Source: Favolaschia claudopus (lineage: Eukaryota; Basidiomycota; Agaricomycetes; Agaricales; Mycenaceae). From it: a stretch of 64,000 bases of DNA. The position numbers and the translations under genes were made by a program. Under the pieces are notes generated by a model. It made no database searches, was not told where the DNA came from, and was given only the letters and a program-made list of their open reading frames with translations. Below, in pieces: positions 34,791-43,899 of this stretch (position 1 is its first letter; each line of letters starts with the position of its first letter). The stretch lies in the NCBI GenBank assembly GCA_037176885.1, contig JAWWNJ010000049.1, positions 372,001 through 436,000 of the forward strand. Direction: 5' to 3'.

Positions 34791-35067
34791 ATTGATTTGA
34801 TTGGCCTACCCCACTTCCTGAGAGAGCTCAAAAAGAAAGTATTTCTGCTGGAGAAAGCAAAAATGGTATACATATGCAGATGAATGATATCCATATTCGT
34901 TTCCGAGAGCTTCCCGGGTGTACTGTACAGTGTACTAGACTGAGTGAGGTGATTGCGGAGGTGATCACCCTCAAGCCAGTCGAGATTAGTTGAAGTTACA
35001 GTGCCGAGTAGGGGCCACATATGAGAAACGCCAACAAAAAAAAGAACGCCAAATTCGCATCTGGAGC

Positions 35068-35100
35068 AATTGGAACGCAGGAGTCGAACCCTGAACTGTC
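35068..35100 (-). ncRNA. Half copy of a tRNA-like unit
   Basis: Only the T-arm half is seen (GGGTTCGACTCC within 35071-35093). The 5' half with the small hairpin is absent before the next unit's A-run. A broken copy. Confidence 0.45.
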
Positions 35101-35188
35101 AGATCATTGAGATCGTCAAAGTGTTACAAGAGTTCGGCAAGTATGGACGCAGCCACAGAAAAAAAATGGCAAGCATTGCACAAGAATT

Positions 35189-35279
35189 CGGACATGGGGG
35201 AGTCGAGCCCACTTCTCCCGGGCAGAATTGTTATCTAGTACAAGATATTGTCCTGGAAGTGCGCCATGCACAACGTCCG
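35189..35279 (-). ncRNA. tRNA-like unit C2
   Basis: Closing stem CGGACGT/ATGTCCG with one wobble. Hairpin GTGCATGGCGCAC with an A-C at the fifth position. The T-arm GTGGGCTCGACTCCCCC departs from the consensus. Oligo-T (8) corresponds to 35159-35166. Confidence 0.6.
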
Positions 35280-35401
35280 CATTATCATTGGAAGAGGAGA
35301 CGTTGAGGATGACGTCCCGTTGATTCGAGTGTAAGAGGCGGGTGTTGAGCTACAGAAACTGAAAAATTTATGAGTTTGAGTTGTGAGCGTGTTGAAATTG
35401 A

Positions 35402-38400
35402 CTGTCACCTGCTTAGAACCGCTTAAGCCACCCACGTCTCAACGTACGGCGCTTTAAGCACTGGCTTAAGCCCCGCCCAGTACAGGCCCGCAGCGATGTA
35501 CCCATAGCTACCTTATGAAATATATGCGGGCTTTAAGCCACCTCTGACCGATGTGAGCTTTATCGCGGCTTAAGCAGCTTAATGAGCTCGAGCCGTCTGG
35601 CTTAACTGGCTTAATGAGCGCCAGCAGGGTAAACGGCTTAAGCGGCTCAATGAGATTGAGCCGTTCAAGCCGTTTACAGTCGCTTTGCCTGTCAACTCAA
35701 TGGCTTAACCGGCTTAAGCGGCTTATTACCAACAAAAAAAAGTCGACGTCGACGAACCTCAAATTTTGTCTGCTTGCTCCGCAAACGCAGCGGGCGGTGC
35801 CCCGACCATCCAGTACTCACCCTCAGAGAGCCTGAAGACCCACGGTGTCTTGAGTCGGAGGAAACGACCAAGTCGTCTTGTCCCAAAAAGGAAATTCTCG
35901 ATTGTGGCAGTCGCTGGGGTTGTGCGACGAAACGGAATGAAAAATGAGCCATAAATGTAGAGCATAGAGATAAGATGGAGAGTATTGATATCATGATTAT
36001 AATCGCGGTCGCAATTACAAGCACGAGCGCCAAACATCGGCGTCGGCACTGGCGAGCGAAGGGAGGAAAGACGTAGAATATTATCATTGAGCGAAGGAAG
36101 TGAAGGGCGGAGGCAAAGCACAGCCGCGGGAGGGTTGGGGTCTGCAGATCAAGAGTACGAAGAAGGAGCTATTAGCATACGAGGGAAGGCAGGAAGGCAC
36201 AGCAGACGCACCAAAAAACAAACAACACCAACAGGGCGCGGCGGGTAGCCTGTAGCAACGGCGGTGAGTGCAAGCGCTCCAATGTCCTCAGGTAACCAAC
36301 TCAGAGGAGGGAATTGTACTGCGAAAAGGAAATGTGATGTCGCGGTGTGGCATTCATGCACAATCTGTGTCACCTGAGTATACAGAAACAAAACGCAGAC
36401 AGGACCATAGAATCATTCACCGTCACTGGTCAAAGTTGGCTGTAGGAGACGGAGTAGGGAAGAGGAAAGGAGAAGTATTTTCGGTGCCGAGCTCTATGAA
36501 GGGCAGATGGAGCTGAAGGGAGACGGATGAGAACTACCAGAGAGAGAGAATAGAAGATACACGCACCTTTAGGGTGGGCGGTGGCGTCACGGAGAGTGGT
36601 GTTGATTGGGAACGAGATGGGTGGAGGAAACGAGCGGTTGACGAGGCGGGATGTGGTGGAGTGTCAAGGTGATTGGATCTGAGGCCCTCTACATATTTTC
36701 CCATCAACCCTTGAAGCCAGTTGCAAAGTATCGAGAGGGTGAGGAGCTCGTGAATCAACGATGCAAACGACGGTCATACCGTGTCCCTCGTGCCAGTCAA
36801 AGAGAGGCGGGATGTGATAGTTTGGCAAGCTCAAAAGAAATTCAAAGGCTTCATGGTCGTCACAGCACCCGCATGAGGCATTCGGACGCGTCTTACGCGC
36901 GCGAAATGGCGATGTCGCTCGGAGACGTAATGAGCCTCAGAGGCCGAAAGTTGGGCATTATCGGGCTTTTCAGCGGCGTAAAACTTGTAAGTAGCCGTTA
37001 TGAGTTGTCTCGTATCATCTTCGGAAGCGTAGAGGGAAGGGAAGTCGCGCGACAAGCCACAAGATGAAGGAAGAGAGAGAGGAGCGATGTGTGACGAGTC
37101 ACGAATGTCACACATCACGTGACTGACGCGTCGCGTATTTCGCGCTAAGTTTGGCGTTTCGAACGACTGGGCCAAAAAAACCCCAAAAATCAGATGAATT
37201 TCGAGATCATTGGTCCGCTGCACTGGTCGGTCGCTTATATCACTTCTGGGAGTATGCACCCTGCATTGTTTTCCAACTCCGTAGATCTTTAGGATACAGG
37301 TTTACATTTGATAGAGGTTTCAACAAATTGAACCGTTAACGCTAATTACCCCGAAGGCACACTTAGGCTCACAGTGTGAGCCAAGCCTAGGCGCCTGATG
37401 CGGCACTCTTCTCGTTTCCCGGACTATTTCATGAAGAACCGTCATGCATAAACGGGCAATAAGTACAAGCTCAAGGTAAGTTTCAAGAAGTGCGAGCGTC
37501 TGAAATCATGCCGTCGGTTGCCGTTGTTCCGGCATTCTGGAAACGGCACTGTGTCGGTCCTCGAGGCGAAAAAAATGAGTATTGATATTGGTGGCTTGAA
37601 GTTGAGTGTGGTGTGGGCATGTGTGATGAGAAGCAGAAGAGTTTGATAGCAGCGCATACCGGTTCCCGGTGTGGCCACTACTCAATAGTCACCAGCCGAA
37701 TCCAATGAAACGCAAATGAAACGTCTGAACTTCATGAACGAAAATCTCGGTAGACCTACACGTCTAAATTTGCCGTTCTCAATGAGGCCCGGGGTACGTT
37801 TAAATTCCCGTCCTTGATCATCTCATTCATCAGTTGGATTCAAATGAAAATCACATGGATTCGACGCAAAAAAGCGCGTATAAGTAACTACTTCAACCCC
37901 GAAGCAGTGTCAGTGACACTGTGTCGAACTTGCAGATCTGTAACTTCGTCTACCTTCGTCCATATAAGTAGACGAAGTCTTCGACCGTTCGGAATGCAGC
38001 GTCTCGGCTTTCTCGGCGATGTTGGAATGCCCTTTTGAAAGTGACGAGGTCGGGGAAAAATCATTTACAATACTTGCAAAACCTTGGGAAAGGCACATCA
38101 GTCATCAGCTTCGACCTCTGAGCAACAAAAGAAACAGGCGGCATTTTCCTGTCTAAAGCAACGGCTTGAATCGAACAAGCAGAATCAGGTGCATCACTAT
38201 TTCGGCCTCACCTAATAGTGCGCAACGTTGCTTGCTTCGTTTGGAGCTAGATTCATCAAACTTGGGCGAGGTGGGTGAACGGATCCGGAACGAAGACATT
38301 TGTATTCTCTTTTAAAATCAGAACGCCAGTCTATGGCAACGGCTTGGTTCCAACAAGCTGTGCGGCAGATAAGCTGGAGGTGTCAGAAGTATTGGCGGCC

Positions 38401-41400
38401 GGGGCACTACGACGCAGTGCGACGTTTCTGCAGTTTCAAGGGCTTAGGGGAGAGAGGGAGGAGGGATGAGGGATGAGGGATGAGGGATGAGGGATGAGTT
38501 GAGTTGAGTTATTCACTTGGTTTGACGGGAAGACGAAGAAAATAAGGTTAGAATAAGTTTAACCGCAAGCGAGTTCGCGTTGATTGAAGTTGGAATTGAT
38601 GAGTTTTTCTGGCTCGGCTCTTGGGCAATCCAAAGGCATCGTCAACAGTTAACTTCGGATAACGATGGGGGACGTTGACCTGTGCAGTGAACATCGAACG
38701 CCTGGCGCAGACCCTAGTAGACCCAAAAAGAAAAGAATCGTCTGACAGGGCTGAACCCAAGCTGAACCGAACAGCAACAGCTCGGGCCGAACCGGAACGA
38801 TCGGGCTCTCGTTTACTGCAATGGATTGATTCACACAAACGTGAGACCGAGGCTCGAGGCGCTACGTTGCTGCAGCTGGTGGGGTATTGAGCGGAAAGGC
38901 GAGATTGTTCAATTGACTGTCGGCTCCCGGGATAAATATTAGTTAAATGGAATATCCATGGTAATCGAAGTGCTCAAGGCGGAGGATCCATTGGGAGAGA
39001 CGCATATAATGGCTTGAATTAACTGGTGCGGTGATTCAGCAGAACTTCGAGCAAATTACTTAACGAGCTTGACTTCGAAGTCGGGCAGATACAGCGAAAA
39101 TCAGAGCGAATTATGTATTAAAGGCTGTATAATTCCATTCGAGAATGGGGAGCGGCGTAACTACATAGTCCGACTTTACGCACGATCCAAAGGCTGCACT
39201 GTCAGTCTCAGCGAAAAATTGCAAACGCAGGGTTGAACTTTGAACTTGGGTTGAAATGCCGATGGAGCGTGATGGCCGGGCCGTCACTTCTGCTGATCCC
39301 GGAACAAGTAGAGGCGGCAAAGACCGAAGGTTCTACCCAGCAACAACAATGGCGGCAGAAGTACTAGTCTGAGGAAAGTCAATGACAACCACCCGTTGCC
39401 CACCCGCCACTTCTAGCAAAGGACAGGATATCGACACCAACGAGGACTTAGAAGACGCCGGCATGTATGAATGCCGTGGAAGCCTTGTTGTCAAGCTTGT
39501 TGTGATTGAGGCGGTGGTCGAGATGGGGTGTCCGGCAGCCTAAGTCCGCACGATTGGCGTTGACGCCGGTCGTGGCATTCACTCGGTGGGTCCTCGACTC
39601 TTCAAGTTCCCTTCTCTCCTTTTCGTACATGACATCCGTATAAGTACTTGCCTCACTCGCAGAGCTACTTGAACTTTGCTGAGTTCAAGCGGTCCTCTTC
39701 CTTGCCTCTTCCCCAAAGTTTGATTTATATTTTATTGGCCACTGGCAGCGACTTAGTGAGCTGCGTCAGCGATACTATGATGAGTATATTACTATGATAC
39801 TCTCTACATGATCTCTGCTCTGAAGACTGGGTCCCGCAATACAACAATTAGATCCCGATTTTCCGGCTCTTCAAATTCAACACCCACTGGCATCCCCGTA
39901 TCTCCGAGCCATCGGAATGCAGATACGTCTTGGATACGTCAGGATTGAAGGAAAGCCCCGGACGCTTCTGTATCGTGATGAGAGTTGAAGTATCTCTTTT
40001 CTCTCGCGTTGTGATTGATGCATTCAATACAGGCTCATTGAATGATACTTAAACCTCATTGCAAGGATCTAGTTTCCGGCGTGACCATTACCGAACACGG
40101 TTGAACCATTACCATATTCCCAAAACCTCCTCATTACTAGGTTTCGGGTGAATCCCGATAAGATGTGAGGGACATATGGGTCCATGTTGTCTGTAGCTTT
40201 GCGCAGATACAAATACGTCGTCCGTGACTACTTATTGACAAATGCAACAATTTACTTTCTCGGTCAACTTCGAAGCAGTCAACTGAAGAACTCTCAGCTC
40301 TGCCACATTGCGTTGAAAATATCTGCCATCGCAGCTTGGCTTCATCGACAATTTGACATTTGTTTGGAGAATTTTTGGCCGAGGCCCAAGTCGTTCCGGA
40401 ACGCGACTTTGAGACCAATTTGGGACTTGGCGAAAAACGCGACACGTCAGTCATGTGATATGTGACATTGGTGACTTGTAACACATTCATCCTTTCCCTC
40501 TTCCTTGATCTTCTGGCTTATCCCGTCTGCTCCCGTGCCTCTACGCGCCCGATTCCGATACAGAATTAATGCAAAGGGCAAATCATATGTTCTACGCCGT
40601 CGAAATACATTGTCAACGCTCAATATGTGGCCTCTCACTGCTCAGTGGGATACAGTTGCCACCAAGTTGCCACTGCATCACCGCATTGCGCGCGTTTGAA
40701 GTGACTGATTATTTTCTGCGGATACTCTGGCAACCAAGTGGCATCTGAATCTTTCATTTGCTCGGAACTCGCCAGGTCTGATATCCCTTCCGTCTCTCAT
40801 TGAGGCGAGGGACATGGTATAACGGCGAGCCACTGTTCAAAGCTTTAGGTCAAGCACGTCGACGATTCACGCGGGTATCCTCAGAAAGCCTACTTGGTTC
40901 ATTCTGTGCTTTATATGGTCCCCCTCTTCACCCTCCATTGTTTGCATTTTCTCTTCATCGCTGTTCATGCGCAACTCACCCTCTTGATAGGTTGCTGCTA
41001 CGTTTGGAATCTGGTCGCAAACTATGCAGCGGGTACAGCTTCGAGTGCGTCATTGCCTTTTCTTCTTCTTTGTCCCCGTCCCCCCTTAGTCTTGGCTTTG
41101 CTCTTATCGTATTTCCTTTTTACTCGATTTTCCGTTTGTTTTCACTCCTTGGTGTACTGCTTCATGCATTTCTTTTGCGTGTCAATTGAACGTGTTTGAT
41201 GTGGCGTACCCTCTCTCATTGTGTTGGACATAATTGCCACGTCTTGGTTGACCGACCGACCGCCACCACTGGGAATTTCCTTTTTGGGACAAGACAATTT
41301 GGTCATTTCATCCGACTCAAGACATGGTGGGCCTCCACATTCGCTGAGGGTGAATACTGGATGATAGTGCCATGGCCTCCTGCGTTTGCGGAGCAAGCGG

Positions 41401-41672
41401 ACGAAAATCAAAGTTTGTCGAAGTCGACATTTTTTGGTATTAAGCCGCTTAAGCCAATTAAGCCAGTGAGCAGACGCGGCGCAGACTCATTAAGCTGCTT
41501 AAGCCGCGTCAGAGTTCTTGTTCAATAATCGCGGCTCAAAGCCCGCAATCAAATTTATAAGCTCGCTAAGTACGTGTACATCACTGTGGGCCTGCGCTAC
41601 CTCGCTTAAGCCACGGCTTAAAGCCCTGTACGTCGAGACGTGAGATGCTTAAGCCATCCTGAGCAGGATTAT
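35402..41672. mobile_element. Foldback-type DNA transposon (long terminal inverted repeats)
   Basis: About 6.27 kb inserted in array C. The arms are inverted copies: 35408-35940 pairs with 41240-41667 (for example GGAAATTTCCTTTTTGGGACAAGAC on one strand and its relative near 41270), and similarity continues inward to about 37140 and 40430 (CACGTGACTGACGCG against CGACACGTCAGTCATGTGA). The outer 250-330 bases of each arm carry about ten copies of a GGCTTAAGCC-like word, as in subterminal transposase-binding repeats. The flanks show AAATTGA at 35395-35401 and 41673-41679, a probable target-site duplication. The 3.3-kb centre encodes no recognisable transposase, so it looks non-autonomous. Confidence 0.7.
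37140..40430. other. Loop of the foldback element, no gene seen
   Basis: About 3.3 kb between the two inverted arms. Only short open frames. A GGGATGA-type microsatellite lies at 38461-38500, followed by GAGTT repeats, and a short palindrome GGCTCACA-G-TGTGAGCC at about 37366-37382. Nothing resembles a transposase or captured host gene. Confidence 0.5.
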
Positions 41673-41788
41673 AAATTGAACGGATTGCTTGCAGTGTGAA
41701 TCTTTAGCGGGTTGAACCAAGGCGTGAAAAATTGTTGGAAGAGTACTAAGTAGTATGGATGCAGCCAAAAGACTCTTTCTTCGGTATT

Positions 41789-41881
41789 CGGACGTGGGGG
41801 AGTCGAACCCCCTTCTCCTAGCAGAAAGAAATGCTCATCGTGATCTACTTGTCCCTGGAGGTGCGCCGTGCACGACATCCG
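41789..41881 (-). ncRNA. tRNA-like unit C3
   Basis: Closing stem CGGATGT/ACGTCCG with one G-T pair. Hairpin GTGCACGGCGCAC. Middle stem CTCC/GGAG. T-arm GGGGG-TTCGACT-CCCCC perfect. The terminator is weak: only four T, corresponding to 41767-41770. Confidence 0.65.
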
Positions 41882-42115
41882 CATTATTCAAAAAGAGGAA
41901 AGGTCGAGGATAACGTGAACAGTAACGTCTCAACACTGAGTTGATTGGCATACTCTCTAGATTCGGGTGTCGAGCTTGTAGATATTCATGCACATGAGTT
42001 GCGAGTGCTTTGATTGCTTGTAAATTTTTAACGGGTTGAACCAAGCATAAAAAATTGTTGGAAGAGTTCAGCGAGTATGGATGCAACCAAAAAAGCCATC
42101 GCCTCCCTGAGAATT

Positions 42116-42207
42116 CGGACGTGGGGGAGTCGAACCCCCTTCTCCCAGCAGAAAGAATCGCCCATCGTGACCTATTTGTCCTGGAGGTGCGCCATGCACG
42201 ACGTCCG
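42116..42207 (-). ncRNA. tRNA-like unit C4
   Basis: Closing stem CGGACGT/ACGTCCG is a perfect 7 bp. Hairpin GTGCATGGCGCAC. Middle stem CTCC/GGAG. T-arm GGGGG-TTCGACT-CCCCC perfect. Oligo-T (6) corresponds to 42089-42094. Total 92 nt. Confidence 0.7.
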
Positions 42208-42455
42208 CTCCGCATGATTGGGGTTGGAAGAGGAAAGGTCGAGGATACTTAGCGTCTCATTGCTTGTATTGGTGTATGAGTCGAGTGTTGAGCTAGACAA
42301 AGAAATTGGAGAAATTATTCAAAAGTTCGAGTTGTGAGGGCGTTGGAAACGAATTGATTGCTTGGAAATCTTTGGCGGGTTGAACTCAAGTGTCAGAATG
42401 TTGGAACTTGAGTTCAGTCGGATGCAGCCAAAAAGATCACTTCTTTGACTCCATT

Positions 42456-42545
42456 CGGATGTAGGGGAGTCGAACCCCTTCTCCTAGCAGAAAGAACTTT
42501 CAGCGAGATATATTTGTCCTGGAGGCGCACCATGCACGACGTCCG
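42456..42545 (-). ncRNA. tRNA-like unit C5
   Basis: Closing stem CGGACGT against ACATCCG (one mismatch). Hairpin GTGCA-TGG-TGCGC. Middle stem CTCC/GGAG. T-arm GGGG-TTCGACT-CCCC. Oligo-T (5) corresponds to 42430-42434. Confidence 0.65.
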
Positions 42546-42788
42546 CATTATTGTTGGAAGAGGAGACGTTGAGGATAACGTTTCATTGATTCACTAGTAA
42601 TTGGTGCAGGAGGCGGGTGTTGAGTGCTGTAAGAAAACTGAAAATTTCATGAGACCTGAACAAATTGTGAGCATGTTGGAATTGATTGCTTGTAAATCTT
42701 TAGCGGGTTGAATAAAGGCGTGAAAAATTGTTGGAAGAGTACAGCAGGTATAGATAGATGCAGCCAAAAAGATTATTTCTTTGACATT

Positions 42789-42882
42789 CGGACGTGGGGG
42801 ATTCGAACCCCCTTCTCCTGAGCCCAACTGAGGCTTCGTTGGCGATAGGTCTGTCCAGGTTGTGCACCATGCACGACGTCCG
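42789..42882 (-). ncRNA. tRNA-like unit C6
   Basis: Closing stem CGGACGT/ACGTCCG perfect. Hairpin GTGCA-TGG-TGCAC perfect. Middle stem CCTG/CAGG, replacing CTCC/GGAG of its neighbours. T-arm GGGGG-TTCGAAT-CCCCC perfect, with a full box B. Oligo-T (5) corresponds to 42766-42770. Confidence 0.7.
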
Positions 42883-43113
42883 CATTGTGTTGTTGGAAGA
42901 GTAGATGTCCAGGATGTACGGTCCCGATGGGTCTGTCTGAGTTACTTGAACTGGGACTCGAATTGAGAGGTCAAAGACGATTGAGGAGTCGTACTAAATC
43001 AAGTACTATAATTATAGTTCGATCAATCTTTCAGGAAAAAACCAAGCGTTGAAGGATTTCAACAATGACCCACGGGAAAAAAATGATAAAAAATCACCGA
43101 GTCAACCGCAGTT

Positions 43114-43197
43114 CGGACGTGGGGAGTCCCACCCCGTTTTTGCCTGGCGAACCTAGCACAATTTCACTGACAGTTTGCCTGTCGTGCACGACGCCCG
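43114..43197 (-). ncRNA. tRNA-like unit C7 (degenerate)
   Basis: The closing stem is nearly kept (CGGGCGT against ACGTCCG), but the hairpin is altered (GTGCACGACAGGCA) and the T-loop reads GGTGGGACTCC, so box B is lost. Oligo-T runs correspond to 43077-43083 and 43088-43093. Likely a decayed end unit. Confidence 0.45.
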
Positions 43198-43439
43198 AGC
43201 GCGAGCCATGGTCAGGAATCCCAGAAGGTAGTTGTTCAAAATCAAGGGGAGACTCTTGAATCCCTCGCCAACCGACCAGTTGGAGTATTGAATTTACAGT
43301 ATGCTCGCTACGAGGTTGCGGCATGGGTGCGAGATATTGAGGTATTGACAAGGACGACCTTGCCACTGGTAGGTTTCAGTAGTAGTGGCAGTCGACAGCC
43401 TGCGTTTCCGCGGCTCCGAGTCTGTGCACGGTACTGGCC

Positions 43440-43690
43440 TGCCTTGGGCCTGCTTTCGACTCGGACGTCTGTTTGGTTGAACGGCAAATAAAGAGACGGC
43501 AGAGTCCAGTAAGGAAGCACAAGATAAAGCTATGTTCAATGATTGGCTGACGCAGAGACGGAAACGGGTCAGGAAGAATCGTCGTGGTGGAAGAGAAAGA
43601 CGAGTTCCGAAGGCGTGTGAATTGGATCAATATTTTGACATATATTTTCCCAGACCTCGTTTTCCTTGTCCGATGTCGTCGTCCCAGCGT
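43440..43690 (-). repeat. Dispersed repeat, copy 1
   Basis: On the minus strand this resembles 55655-55870 on the plus strand: shared words GGAAAATA.ATGTCAAAATATTGATCC, ATTCACACGC and GACCC.GTTTCCGTCTCTG. Both can be read as GKI.VKILI.FTR, but the frames soon end, so a decayed transposon piece is more likely than a gene. Confidence 0.5.
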
Positions 43691-43899
43691 CCGTCTCGAC
43701 GGTCCAAAGTCTCTACGCCAACGGTATACCCAGCTATGAGTATGAATACCAGTAAAACCTATAGCCTCCATGGAACTACTTTCGGCCCCTTGACAGCATG
43801 CGAAGGCGACCTCTTGCCCTTCCATCCGAGTCCCCGACGTTGCAATCGCCAGCGCGTCTGGTGCTATTGAGGCGCCCCTGACGCGGGTCGGCTCGTCTC

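Larger units (their letters stand above)
34704..43197 (-). repeat. tRNA-like tandem array C (seven units and a half copy), split by a transposon
   Basis: Units on the minus strand at 34704, 35189, then 41789, 42116, 42456, 42789 and 43114, plus a half copy near 35070. Beyond the transposon the starts are 324-340 bases apart. Removing 35402-41672 and one copy of AAATTGA puts the 35189 and 41789 units about 320 bases apart, in phase with the array. Spacers share TGTGAGC.TGTTGGAATTG, CTTTAGCGGGTTGAA, AAAAATTGTTGGAAGAGT and GATGCAGCCAAAA. Confidence 0.8.

Noticed and set aside
38461..38500. GGGATGA repeats as telomere-like sequence
   Set aside because: Only about five units, does not match the usual fungal TTAGGG, and lies inside a transposon; an ordinary microsatellite.
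37140..40430. Transposase gene in the foldback element
   Set aside because: No frame longer than about 100 codons and no DDE-type or other motif recognised.
42789..42882. Calling the tRNA-like units ordinary tRNA genes
   Set aside because: D-arm reduced to a 5-bp stem with 3-nt loop, middle loop of 26-36 nt varying between copies, no U33 and no consistent anticodon.
41789..43197. CRISPR array (regular repeats with spacers)
   Set aside because: Eukaryotic context, period about 330 bases, repeat unit ~95 bases with RNA fold, spacers also conserved.
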